64,000 nt of DNA from Mikania micrantha (Eukaryota; Streptophyta; Magnoliopsida; Asterales; Asteraceae): contig CM018687.1 in assembly GCA_009363875.1 (NCBI GenBank), positions 16,368,963 to 16,432,962 of the forward strand, read 5' to 3'. The notes under the pieces are model-generated. The model was not told the origin of the DNA. It ran no database searches and saw only the letters and a list, made by a program, of their open reading frames with translations. Below are positions 1 through 11,375 of the stretch, piece after piece; the first letter of the stretch is position 1, and each line of letters opens with the position of its first letter. Both the position numbers and the translations under genes were made by a program.

Positions 1-3000
1 GCAGTGATTGCACACCTTCTTGAGTCATGCCAAGGCTGAAAGTTGGTTGGGACGCATTGACACGTTGAGTTTTTCCCTCTTGTCTTAGCTCACAAATCGG
101 ATTGCACCCTATATCTATCACTTCATCTATCTGTTGACTTTGTTGGGATGCATTGACGCATTGACCTGTTGACACATGTATTTTACAGTTTATTTTTACA
201 TAAAAGATACTGATATTGTAACTGGTGATTTTGGAGTATCTACTTCTATAAATTCTTGTGTCATTCCAAAACTAAAAGATGGTGCATCTAACAATAACTC
301 AAGGAATGTTACGTAATGTAATTGCATTTAGTTAAGAGCAATGTAATGTTATACCAAACTTTTATCTAAGTAAATATATTATTATATCAACTTATACTAA
401 ACTAACAAGAATTACCTGATAACGGAACCGGTGATTTTGGAGTATCAACTTCTACGACTTTTTGTGCCATTCCGTGATAAAAAGATTGTTCCTGCTGTTT
501 CTTATCCTCTAATGTAGTTCCAGCTAACATTGATTCAAGGAATATTACACTTATGTTAATATAATGTTACACCACAATCACTAACACAGTTCATTGATGT
601 TACATTGATTCAAGGAATATTACACTTATGTTAATATAATGTTACACATGCAGTAATAGACCAAAAAACCTAGATCAAATGGCATTATAAGAAACTATTC
701 CTTCTTGATACCTTGGAAAATTGGCACGGGTTCCACAACTTCTTGAGTCATACCAAGACTGAAACTTGGTTGGGATATATTCGGTATTGTATTGCCTTGA
801 AGTTGAACATTCTGATATCCCCCTCTATGCTTTTCTTTAGGAACCGGGCTGCTATGCACATCTATCACTTCCTTTTTCTTATTTGATACACCTGTTGACA
901 GGATTTTTTACAGGTTATATTTCATGAAAGTTATTATTTACTAAAATAATAAACCAACTTTTTATTATACCTGTTGATTTTGGAGTTTCTATTCCCACTT
1001 TCTTACCACTTGCTAAATTCATCGCTGCTTCTTTTAATTTAATTATTGCCGCTTTTGTTAACCCACCACTGGAGCGTTTATGTTCTGCATCTTTGTTTAG
1101 CTTTTCAGGTGAATGAATTGAAATATTAACATCCTTAAGGGGTGCAATTTTTTTTTCAGTCTGCTCAGTAAGCCCACATGTTGTACCTACAAATTATATT
1201 ACAATGTACAAAAATATAAATGTAACAAAATAATACATCAATGTAACAAAATAATACATTAATGATTGCAATTAAATCAATGTAATTCTACTTTACAGTA
1301 GCTTACAATAATGTAATATAGTAAAACATCAATGTAACATAACGTTTGCTTTTGTAACAGCAATGTAAGTTACAGTTACACAAGTACAATGATTACATAA
1401 CTGTAATCCAACCTGAAAGTACCTATTTGTTACAATAATATAACCTATAAATACATCAATGTATGTAATTACATAAATGTAATACCAGGTTAAAATAAAA
1501 GGAGCACATTATATTAACGTAATCGCAGTTGAAAGTCAATGTAGGTCATTATATTAATGTAATCCAAGTTTAAAAAAAATTTAGTTATTCAGTAGCCATT
1601 TTTCTTTTCTATTAGTCTGCTTATGGGCTGCTTGTATCGTGTACCGCTATTTAGTGGCTATCTTAGGTATTCAAATCACCCAGGGGGTACACATGATCAC
1701 CCAGCTGGCCCTACCTGCTTGCTGTGTCCCTGCTTTCTAGTATGGTGCTATGCCTACCTGCTTGCTGATGTCCGTACTTGCTTGTTTCCCCTACCTGATT
1801 GATGTGCTCGGTTTTCTACTTCGCAGCTTGTGCATGGGCCGCTGCTACTTCCTTGCTGTGTCTCGTTCCTGGTCAGTTGCACCGCCTGACTGCCCTGGTG
1901 CTTGGCTGGGCTGCTACTGTTACAAGGCTCATATATCTTGTGAATTGGGGCTCCTATGTCCTTGGTTGGGTTGTTGGATTCGTTTGGTCCTTGACAATTT
2001 TTTTGTACCCCTTTGTAGCTGCTTCACTTTGGTGGGTCTGCTTTCTGCTGAGATAGGCCAGGAGAGGCCCCATAATGGCCATGATGGGAAACCTGGTCAG
2101 GCTTCGTTCTTTTGGTGTTTAGAGTCCATTTGGTGTAATTGGTAGTTTTGTTGGGCTCTCTATTGTTCTTTTTGTAAAACATAAATGTAACTTACAAATA
2201 CACAATTGTAAGCAATTACATTCATGTAAAATAATGGTTGACTAATTGTTTGTTACATCAATATAAGTTACAAATACATAATTGTTCGGAATAAAATAAC
2301 TGTAATCCAACCAGATAGTACCAATTTACATTAATGTAATACAAGCAAATTTATGTACGATGAGCATGTTACCAGGCTTTAACTTTGATTCTTCCTTCAA
2401 AATCTGGTTGGATTTTTCCAAAAGTTGATCCTTGCCTTGTAATCCTTGGTTTTAATCTTCCAAGCCCATCTTATCTGTAAACAATTAATGGATACAAATA
2501 ACTTACAATACACTGATGTAAACAGAAACATAAAATTAAGGTGAGCGCGTTACCTCGCCTTAATTTTAATTCTTCCATAGAAATAATTTACAATGTAAAC
2601 GTGTTACCTTGAGGTTCTGCTTCCAAAACATCATCCTTGCCTCCCAACCCTTGATTCTTATCTTCCAACCGTATCTCATCTACAAAAAATAAAGAACGAT
2701 ATACATATCACAAAGCGACATGATAATCAATTAACAATATATTTACCTTCAGGTGCTTCTTCGTCATCAGTTTCACTGTCAATAAACCGTTGTCTACGTG
2801 CATTCACTTCTAAACAAATATCAAATATTCGTTCATCGATAGTATCCTTTTTCCAAGATCTTGAAGGACCTACACCCGAAACTGAATTAGTGTTGATGCC
2901 AAGCTCTGGTGAATCATGTGCTTTTTCGATGTTTACTTTTTCCTTGAAAATATTCTCAAACGTGGCAGCCAATGCTTGAATCTGTTCATTATCGTGATTG

Positions 3001-4701
3001 TTTTTAAGCAATCCTTCAAGTTTGATTTTCAGCAACTTCTTGTTCTCAGACGTCATTTCCAACATTTGCGATACATCTGATATATGAGCCTTTAAAAGCG
3101 AAAACCATCATGATCTGTTATGTAAACAAAATAAATAAGTGTTTAACATACATTAATTAATCTTACCACCAAATCCATTTTCGAACACTCTTCTTCATTG
3201 TTTATATTGCTGGTTTCACCATCAACTGATGACAACCGTATAAACTTTCCACGCCCAAAGCCACCGCTAGCAATTTCAAGTGTCTGTCTTTGATGAAGTC
3301 TATCTAACGTCCAAAATTCAATTGGTGGTATCAAATGATCAACACTCATATCTTCACACGAAAAGCTGGCCACATAAAACAGCTACAAAATGCATGTCAT
3401 ATTGTTAATAAATCTGAGAATTAACATACACATATATTGCATATACGACTTATACAATTTCTAAAATTAACAATTTTATCATACCGTTAGTATTGTCAAA
3501 GCTCCTTTGAAAGGAGTGTTACTAAATGGTTTCCATCCATTTTTACAATTTTTGATGCTATCCAGAACGTATGCAGACCAGTTAATTTGAGAAATATCTA
3601 TATGATCATTAAAATAATCTAGTATTTCTAGCTTGCACTTGCCATGGGCATGACACTCCACAATGGTTGATATAAACAGTAACAAGAAATCCAGTTGGAA
3701 GTGAAATGACTCATCACTTGTATCAGTGGCCATTCTATATGATATCTCCCTTGGTGATACATATTCACTTTTGTACAAATCTCTCCACTGTTGGATCCTA
3801 GGAGAAAGCTTTTTACGCGGGGTGAATGTTTTTAAGTCGGCACCTGTCTTAGGTATCCCCAGCAGCCAATTGATTGTGTCTACATTTATCCTTACAACCC
3901 CGCCTTTCAGAGATATTTCCATCTTCACTGCATCAAACTTGTCTACCACAAAATGACCAAGTTTCTGTGGTATCCCATCCACTTGAAACGATAACAGCTT
4001 TCCGAATCCTAATTTTTCTATTAAATCCTTTTGTTTTGTTGACAATGTTTTAACAACCTTTGCTAGCTGAGTGGGTGAGCACCGGTTTTTGATTGGATAC
4101 CAAAGCTTGGTGTTACTTGAATTATCCTCCCTTTGGCGTTTAGAATCTTTCTTCTTCGGCTTAACACCACCATCTTCATGTTTTAATTTCTTCCTTTTCA
4201 GATTCCCCTTCTCCTTGAGAGTAATATTATCTTCTTCTTCTTCTTCTCCTATATTTAAACATCAAAATACATATACTTGATGATGTAACTCTAATATGCA
4301 AACCAAATTACATTAATGTAATATTTTTTTACAACATATCAACAGGTAGTTACATTAGTATTTTTAAACAAATGATTGGAAGGCACCTGGGATAATCTTT
4401 CACCCTATAGTGTTTTTTCTTTTTGCTGTAATGTAACAACAGTTTCCATTGAAACAAAGTAAAAGAAATTACTAATAATAATAAATTACCTTCGGTTGTA
4501 ATCTCAAATGTGTCATCACAATCAACTATAATTGGACTTTTTGCTGTGTTCTTAAATCGAGATAGTGATTTTATGGCCAAACGTTCGCTGGACCTTCCTG
4601 TCAATACATGCATACATATTTTTCAGATATTTGTTCACTACAAATCAATATTTTTGTTAACGAATCTTACTTGAAGTGTGTCGCCCTCCAGTAGTCGTCA
4701 T
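1..4701 (-). CDS. Ulp1-associated (MULE-type) protein, N-terminal part, multi-exon, truncated by window edge
   Basis: No complete gene is visible. Exons that join in frame with GT-AG borders, read on the minus strand: 4701-4671 (start ATG), 4597-4490, 4248-3485, 3382-3167, 3089-2747, 2679-2608, 2474-2373, 1186-971, 891-712, 523-416, about 287-211, and 165 to the edge. Exon 3 carries a Lys/Glu-rich, nuclear-signal-like stretch, then KLWYPIKNRCSPT and a globular region (LGFGKLLSFQVDGIPQ onward). I associate these with plant Ulp1-protease transposon genes, often carried by MULEs. Later exons are low-complexity and repeat a motif (FSLGMTQE, FSFGMTQE, FYHGMAQK, each followed by an acidic VE/VD). 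The C48 cysteine-protease domain is not in the window and would lie to the left. Decay signs: exon 2474-2373 has an in-frame TAA at 2454-2452, and the donor of exon 287-211 is damaged. The family call is from memory; exon borders are inferred by eye. Confidence 0.6.
526..648. repeat. direct repeat of about 46 bp in an intron/exon border
   Basis: A segment starting acattgattcaaggaata occurs at about 528 and again at about 602, near-identical over about 45 bp to ttaatataatgttacac. The first copy abuts the acceptor of the exon 523-416. It looks like a recent local duplication. Confidence 0.8.
1190..2372. repeat. large intron dense in TGTAA/TTACA motifs
   Basis: This 1.2-kb intron of the Ulp1-associated gene is crowded with ATGTAA, TTACAT and taatgtaat words on both strands, especially 1190-1580 and 2165-2350. 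Weaker copies sit at 300-400, 540-660 and 4290-4340. The words are irregularly spaced, so this is not a simple tandem array. No coding sequence is seen apart from the inserted block at about 1600-2160. Confidence 0.7.
1600..2165. other. GC-richer inserted block in the intron, identity unresolved
   Basis: The block has a base composition unlike its TGTAA-rich surroundings. It contains repeated 'cctgcttgctg' phrases and ends in a T-rich stretch near 2150. An overlapping open frame (1750-2145, 131 codons on the plus strand) is Cys/Leu/Trp-rich and resembles nothing I recognise; I do not treat it as a gene. A LINE 3' region or a captured fragment is possible. Confidence 0.35.
2373..2679 (-). repeat. 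duplicated exon pair in the Ulp1-associated gene
   Basis: The exon at 2679-2608 (reads DEIRLEDKNQGLGGKDD) and the exon at 2474-2373 share their start, the LED motif, the following Gln-Gly and GKD motifs, and their acceptor context. The second copy has TAA where the first has the codon AAG. A third partial copy of the exon tail with its donor lies near 2540-2580. All are phase 1 at both ends, so skipping the stop-bearing copy would keep the frame. Confidence 0.65.
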
Positions 4702-5640
4702 TATGTGAAAACTTTAACTTTATATTCTGTATAGCAATTACCATTTTCAATTAACTGTGTGGGATATATAATTTTTTTATCAGTACATATCAATTAAGAA
4801 TGTAATGGGTTTCTATTAGATTCTTTCTCTATAAGCTAAACAACATTTTTAAGCTGCATAAAGTTGAATATGAACAAATACGACCTATAATTTGAATACG
4901 CATACAATCATTGACATATCCGATTTGTAAAGAAAGCTCCACCGAAACCCCAAATTTAACTGTCTAAAACAATGCTACATATCAATTAAGACAATGCTAC
5001 CGACAAAATCACTAATTTTAATATAATTTATTAGTTGATTAACTTGAATTTCAACTGTTTAAAACTACAATTTCAATACGCATACAATCACCGACCCATC
5101 TGAACCGAGCCCCCAAATGTTACTGTTTAAACACAAAGCTACCGTAAAAAACACTAATTTTAATAATGAATAAGTCGATTTTTAACAGATACCAACCACA
5201 ATTTCAATCCGTATACAATAGTATATGATATACCTACTGTAAAATTTTCAAAATACACGAAGATTATAAGCTTGGTAACTCTAAGATGATTGTATACATG
5301 ATGTGTATTCCACCGATCATATATAAGAATCGTTGATTGTATACATTAGGTTTTTCACCGATCATATTGCATGTGTCGTTACCTTGATTTGAAGATTTGA
5401 TATGTACTGATAACGAAACGTCTTGCAAGGAACGACTATTGACCAAAAATCTTCAATTACGCCTTCGATTTTGAAGTGTTCATCTGGTAATAATAGTGTT
5501 AAAGCCAAATTTTTGAATGATCTGTATATTTGTTTGAAGTTTTCTAATCGCTTTCTTTTTGTCTATCGATGTGATATCTGTCAGTAAGATGGAAGCAAGC
5601 AAAAGACAAATCTACCCTTTTGTAATCATCAATCCTCATT
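4702..5640. other. AT-rich 5' flank of the Ulp1-associated gene
   Basis: There is no supported gene here. Two loosely similar stretches (about 4870-4990 and 5040-5210, both with 'catacaatca' and a Glu/Pro-poor AT background) suggest an old local duplication. I could not identify the terminal inverted repeat expected for a MULE. Confidence 0.4.
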
Positions 5641-7560
5641 TATTATAATTAAATATTGTAAATTATGTGATCCATTAGATCAGCATCTAATGACAATGGA
5701 ACCCATCTAGGATTGAGTTATTAGGTTACCTTAATTAGTATGGGTTAACATTGGATCCCTTCCCTATATATATATATATATCTCATCAGCCATCATTGAA
5801 GCTTTGTGGCTTCTGTTCCAACCGAATCTAACCATCCAAAGCTCTAGAAAGGTAGTTTTAATGGTCATTCATGGTTAAAAACACAAATGCATGCATGAAT
5901 ACACACATGCAAATCCAAATCAAGCACATGCACAAAGTTTTTGTGGTTCCTAGTTGATTATTGATGTATTGTTACTTACTTGTTGAATAGAAATGCCTTG
6001 GAATGAGTTTTTGTAACATGTTATAAAGATTTGGTACTAGTTGCTATATTTAGAAACTTTGTACATGCAAATGGTCGTCTAAATGATGTTCTAGAATTGC
6101 TAGATGATCTTAAATGATAATATATATGATTACTAGTATACATATCAACATGTTTGAAATGTTAGTTTTGTGAAATCACTACTTATCTTCATAGGTTACT
6201 ATTTATGGTAACTTTTGATGTTCAAAATATTTATTATGTGGATTTGACATGATTTGATGATATGATGATGTTGGAATATGCTTTGGACTGTTATAGAAAC
6301 ATATTTGGGACATTTGGCTATGTTAAAAATGGATTTTGGTCATACCTTTTTAAATAAGGAAACTTTATTTGTGGAAAATGTCAAATGTTATGATATGATG
6401 ATTTGCAATGCTTGTATATGTGATAAATGTTTTTTTATGAACATGTTAGAAGTGTTAGTCTGATTAAATTATATTTCACGGTTAAACTTTCTAAAAATAT
6501 AAATTTCCAACAATAGAAACTTTCCAAATGTGGAAACTTTGTGATTATCATACGTGATTTACATAAATGTGCTACTTACGTGATCTGATCAATATGATGT
6601 ACAAACAAACTATAACACATTAAACGTGTCACCGTGTCAAACATTTTCACACGAACACTCTGTTGAACACACACACACATTTGGTGTTGTATGGGATACA
6701 ATGAAACACAGACATTTGGAGCATACAGACATTTGGAGTTGTATGGGATACAACGAACACAAAATCAACACAGACACATACTTATAGACGTATATGATTA
6801 TAGGTGGTAACTAGCATCTGCTGGAAAACATTTTCAAATGCAAAAAAAAAAGGAACTGCACTATCAGGTGAGCTCATGGCCACTTTTACTCTTTTCGACC
6901 CTTGGGGGAGAAAACATGCATAAAATTCTTTTGATACAACAAACATTTTTGGATACATATCTACATGCTATTATCATTTATACATATGTGTGACACATCA
7001 CATCAAAGTCCTTGCAAACACATTGAACCGTTAATAGCGTGGGACGCACAACGTGGTAATTATGGCTAGTACTATTTGGGCCTGACAAGCCCCGTTTGTC
7101 GCGCCTGATGGCCATCCAGACTAGAGGATAGAAAGGATGCAAAATTGACCAAACATTTGCCATTATCTTGTGATGGACAAGTCGGGAGGCATGCAGTCAG
7201 CGTCGGTTGCAAACCACATATGATATAAAAACATATTGACTAGCTATCAATGGATATTGCACTGTAATGATATGTAGTTCTAGAACATTTACTACAAAAA
7301 CTTATTGTTTACTACTATTATAAAACATGTTCTCTCACCAACCATTATATTGATGTTGCTCACATGTTTTTCTCAGGTAACTAAGGCACGTGCTCGCAAT
7401 AGGATGCTAGGATGGAGTCCATGCATCACTTTAGTCATTTGGAAACTGAAAACAAATTTTTTATTTGGCTTTAAATGTGTAATGATATAAAGCCTACATA
7501 TATGAATGTGTTTCACCCCTTGCGATTAGATTGCAAGATGGTGTTCGGCATGCGTATTGT
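5640..7560 (+). repeat. decayed LTR related in layout to the 36-39 kb LTR
   Basis: Several short blocks occur in the same order as in the LTR at 36210-39076. These are 'ggtagttt..atggtc' plus 'taaaaacacaa' at 5850, 'ggaaacttt' runs at 6350-6540, a 'gggcctgacaagcccc' block at 7078, and 'ttctcaggtaact' followed by 'gctaggatg' at 7372-7412. The match is patchy and both ends are unclear, so this is an old and diverged relative of the same retrotransposon lineage. Confidence 0.5.
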
Positions 7561-7639
7561 GTAGGAGCTCCACGTCTCCCTTAGGTTATCACTCCAAAAG
7601 GGCATCATCCGGCAGCCTAGGCCACACAATTTAAGCTAC

Positions 7640-7985
7640 GGAGATATGGACCAGCCCCACCAGGAGCCTCAACCTCCTCCTGATCCTTAGGTCGACCCCC
7701 AGCCGGGCCACGATGAGGAGTGACAATAGGACATGCAACATCACCATCCTTAGCGCATTTACAGAGCTATGTGTCTTCCTGCCCGTGTTGAGGCTACGTT
7801 ACAAGGTATTGCACATACCACTCAGTAGCCTTTTCAGATGCAGCTGCAGCTAGCTCAGACTACCGAGCAGCTGACTCGACATGTGGACCGGCCGGAGGAT
7901 TTGATCTCATGGCAGATCCATGTCAATTTTACGGATGCTCATGCTCAAGGTATCCAGCTCCCTCCACTTTCGCAGACACAATAGT
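7640..7985 (+). pseudogene. retrotransposon ORF remnant (gag or pre-gag)
   Basis: The plus strand reads a Pro/Gln-rich start (MDQPHQEPQPPPDP), then stops, then a Gln-rich helical segment (QMQLQLAQTTEQLTRHVDR). It lies immediately downstream of the decayed LTR. That position and the coiled-coil-like composition match the 274-codon ORF at 39223, but no sequence identity is claimed. Multiple stops make it non-coding. Confidence 0.45.
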
Positions 7986-8082
7986 ATCCCCCCGTAACAT
8001 CTTAATTTTTATAACTTTATAAAAATTAAGTTTTATAAAAAAAGGTGGTAAAGTTAAATAATAAATTAATTATATGTGAGTA

Positions 8083-8113
<31 letters not shown>

Positions 8114-8319
8114 TCAAAGAAGGTCTACGTGAATTGAGAAAAAAAAGAAGATAAATACAAAAAATATATAAAACGTGTACTACAATAGGAAAAACAAGAA
8201 ATAATAAAATAAATAAAGAAATGAGAAGGGGATTACTCATCCATGCAAAGCAGTAGCCAGGTGTCAAAAAAAAAATATATATATATATATATATTATAAT
8301 AATAATAATAATAATAATA

Positions 8320-8360
<41 letters not shown>
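8083..8360. repeat. AT microsatellites and (TAA)n(TTA)n palindromic microsatellite
   Basis: A TA run lies at about 8085-8112 and an AT run at about 8272-8294. About twelve TAA units (8294-8331) are followed directly by about ten TTA units (8331-8360). The last tract is self-complementary and could form a hairpin of about 30 bp per arm. Confidence 0.9.
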
Positions 8361-8361
<1 letters not shown>

Positions 8362-8990
8362 AAATAAGTGAAATAAAAAAAATTAATGAAATGGGGTGTG
8401 CATCATTCATAAGTAGAGAAAGGAAGGAAGGGCCCATATATTGACAGAAGAAAGAAAAAGTGATGGAAGTCTTGAAATCTAATTAAAGCTGCTTCTACTT
8501 CATCTTGTTGTATATTTTAAGGTAAACTCTAATTAACTTCAAAATAGTTGAGTAATAAAAAAGGTTAAATATGGTTTTTTTTTTAGATCGAGAAAGGTGG
8601 TGGAGTTATTATTATTTTTAGGTTATAACTAATTTTTATGTCGATTAGTATGGGTTTAACCATTTCATTTGATTTATGGTTATTGTTTGTGCAAAAACTA
8701 GAAACAAAATTGAGGTGTTGTACTTTTAATAGCTGTTTAAAACTCATTTATGAGATTAATATGAGTTTAGCCTGAATGGGTCAAATGAATTAATTTGATC
8801 AAATTAATATAAAAGTTAGAACACAATTATCCTAAAAAAATTGAAACTTGAAGGTTCGGTGAACGATGATAAGTATGGAAAATTATACACAGTGTAATAA
8901 ATATGTTAAACAAATTCAAACGGGTCGAATGTGTATAGTATGTGAAATATATATATTCATGCAAATCTTTATATAAACATTTCAAATAGA
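8361..8990. other. AT-rich intergenic sequence, nothing recognised
   Basis: No open frame, terminal repeat or RNA-like structure could be supported here. Confidence 0.5.
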
Positions 8991-10045
8991 AGGTTGAATG
9001 GATACAAACATATATTGACTCGTATAGAGTTTAACAGGAAAACGAGATTTTAATCGAGAGGATAATCAAGCAGGATCCTTTGCAGATAGAGGTAAGTTAC
9101 CTATTTGATTGAACTTGTAGTTGTAGGATTGGGTGAGTCCACACTACAAGTATTTGTGCATTTAGCATGCATGTGATTTGTTGTTTTGAGTGAATTTAAT
9201 AAATGGTTATGGTTAGTGCGGTTATTGTAGTTGAATGATTTACAAGAGATGTGAACATTCAACTAGTAATAATGATTGAGTTGATTTACAAGAGTGTAAA
9301 CAACCATCATAATTTGGAGGTTATGATCTACAAGAGTGTAGACATTAAATTGGTAATATGCATGCTTCGATTCACAAGATGTGTGAACACAAGACTTGCA
9401 AATCTAATGTAATAGATTCACAAAGTGTGTGAACAAAAGATGATTTACAAGAGTATAGACATCTAATTTCAAGAGTCAAATTGTTTAAGTTTGACTTTTG
9501 GTAAATATGATGCACAACTGGAGTTTTGTGTGCACATATGTGTTGTGTTAAATTATAATGATTTTGCATGAATGGGAGATTTACAGGACGTTGGGTGAAA
9601 ACGACCCGTTAGTAAATCGTGTTGTATGCGATTGAATAATATAACCAAATCAAATTTGGAAAATCATTAGTGTATCAATATGATGTTATGGAGTACACTT
9701 GAGAAAATAGCGGGGTAATCTTACTTAGTTCTAACGAACTAATGATGAATTCAAATGTGGCGTTTACAGGTACAAAGGAGTCGGGTGGGCGGTGATAGTG
9801 ATCGGAATCGAACGTGGAGGCTCATATGGTGTTTAATCTTAATAACCAAACTGTTTTGAAACTTTTGTGTAATAAATGTTTTGTAAATTAAGTAAACATT
9901 CTTAAATCTTGTTTTTAACAAGTAGTGTGTTTGTAGATGTGTAAAACACGAAAGTTTTTGCTGAGACCTAAATGTAGTTTATTTAATAATGTTTTAAAAT
10001 GTCTGGATGGGACATAAAGTGACATGGGTGTCACACCCCCTCCCC
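8990..10045 (+). repeat. LTR-like repeat, copy 1 (sense)
   Basis: This region shares ordered blocks with the reverse complement of 61790-64000. The clearest is 'cttacttagttctaacgaac' (9720), followed by an 'aaatgtgg.gttt.caggt' block. Both copies also carry an array of 'GATTCACAAG..TGTGTGAACA' modules (here 9230-9470, about six copies at 45-60 bp spacing). The end near 10030 reads 'gtgtcacacc', as expected of an LTR tail in these families. No internal retroelement region follows, so it is either solo or truncated. Confidence 0.55.
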
Positions 10046-10375
10046 CTCACGGTGATTAGTTAGTATTTTTTAGTTACATTTGTATTGTTATGTATAAACA
10101 AATGTGTGTATTTATGTTTATCTATTGTAGATACTTGGTTGTTTTTGTTTGGTGATGTGTGTTTCTATTGTTAAAATATTTTTGTATCAGTTGAATAACG
10201 TTAAAACAAAATTCCCGGTTATATTGCTAATGTATGTTTGATTGGCCCATGGATTGGTAAAACGATTATATTGCTAATGTATCATTGAAACAATAAACTC
10301 TTAAATTAAATTAAAATGGGTTAAATCGATAACATTTTCTATCGTTTCTCAAACAATACAAAATAAACTGGAACA

Positions 10376-10678
10376 TTGCTAACCAAAAAACTTTATAGAT
10401 ACAAAATGGCTAACAAAAAAATGGATAACCAACTTCATAGTTACAAAGTGGCTAACCAAAATTTTTTTAAAATTAATAATTTTATTGTTATGCCAACTTC
10501 CAACTCAATGTCAGAAACCATAAATTTCTTAACACCAACCACAAGCCAACAAACTTTGAAGAGAAGAAAAAATTCCAAAGACGCGCCTGGTGCTCCATTA
10601 GCTTCAAAGCAAACTCGCAGTCAACTATTAGCCTCTTTTAAACCACCAAAATTAAAATTCACAAAATCGATCAATTGA
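10376..10678 (+). other. 100-codon open frame, Lys/Asn-rich, unassigned
   Basis: The frame is basic with repeated 'YK(M/V)AN(K/Q)' phrases near its start and a Lys/Arg cluster near residue 65. I recognise no family. It lies 700 bp upstream of the RS-protein gene on the same strand. It may be a chance frame or a repeat-derived remnant. Confidence 0.2.
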
Positions 10679-10855
10679 GGGAACAACATAAGGTGTTATT
10701 AAAATTAATTTAGAGCCCGAAACTGAGACATATGTTAAGTCTATAACAAAATGCATCAAAGTAATTAGAGTTTTTGCAACCCTAATCAAAAACTACAATT
10801 CACAAAATCGATCAAATGCGGGAACAACATAAGGTGTTTTTAAAATTAATTTTAC
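10660..10855. repeat. direct repeat, about 55 bp, two copies
   Basis: Two near-identical blocks beginning 'attcacaaaatcgatcaa' and running through 'gggaacaacataaggtg' to an 'aaaattaattt' end lie at about 10658-10715 and 10797-10853. They flank about 80 bp of unrelated sequence. Confidence 0.8.
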
Positions 10856-10884
10856 AAGGTCAAGAAGAATAAAAAATGTCCACA

Positions 10885-11073
10885 GAGATCACTCAAAAAC
10901 CCATTCGTCAAACGGGTCGATCAAACTACCTCAGAGATCATTCGAAAACCCGCTCGTCAAACGGGTCGATCAAACAACCTCAGAGATCACTCAAAAACCC
11001 TCTCGTCAAACGGGCCGACCAAACTACCTCTGAGATCATTCATAAACCCGCTCGTCTGACAGGTCGACCAAAA
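10885..11073. repeat. 49-bp minisatellite, 3.9 copies
   Basis: Units start at 10885, 10934, 10983 and 11032. Each begins 'gagatca(c/t)tc', has 'aaaaccc.ctcgtcaaacgg' in the middle and ends 'actacctc'. The last unit is cut at about 42 bp. The array ends about 300 bp before the start codon of the RS-protein gene, within its likely promoter or 5' UTR. The 78-codon frame over it is a by-product of the repeat, because 49 is not a multiple of three and each unit is read in a different frame. Confidence 0.9.
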
Positions 11074-11375
11074 GTGAATAAAGAACCACAATATCAAAAT
11101 CTTGAAACCTAAGGTACTAAAAGTGAAATACTAACAAACGATAAAAATCATCTCGGAAACAAAATGATAATAAAACAACAAAATTCAATTTTTTCTAAAC
11201 CTATACGTCACGCAACACTGACAAGTCTGCAAAATTTAAGGTTGTCGACTATTACGTCCCGTAGTAACCATTACGACGCGCCCCTCTTGTAAAAACATTG
11301 ATTAAAGTTCAAACTCTCACAGTTTACATTAACCCCCTACAAGCTTCGTCATCGCCATTGAAGGAAATCACATCA

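Noticed and set aside
1750..2145. 131-codon Cys/Trp/Leu-rich frame
   Set aside because: It lies inside an intron on the opposite strand, overlaps another open frame and shows no recognisable family or codon pattern.
8293..8360. CRISPR-like or structured RNA array
   Set aside because: It is a trinucleotide microsatellite. No spaced repeats with unique spacers occur anywhere in the window.
10876..11112. 78-codon open frame over the minisatellite
   Set aside because: The 49-bp unit is not a multiple of three, so the peptide has no repeated structure of its own and is a chance frame.
11298..11375. Upstream ATG of the RS-protein gene adding 26 residues
   Set aside because: The extension looks like 5' UTR and the conserved-looking N-terminus begins at MEEEKAAAYY (11376).
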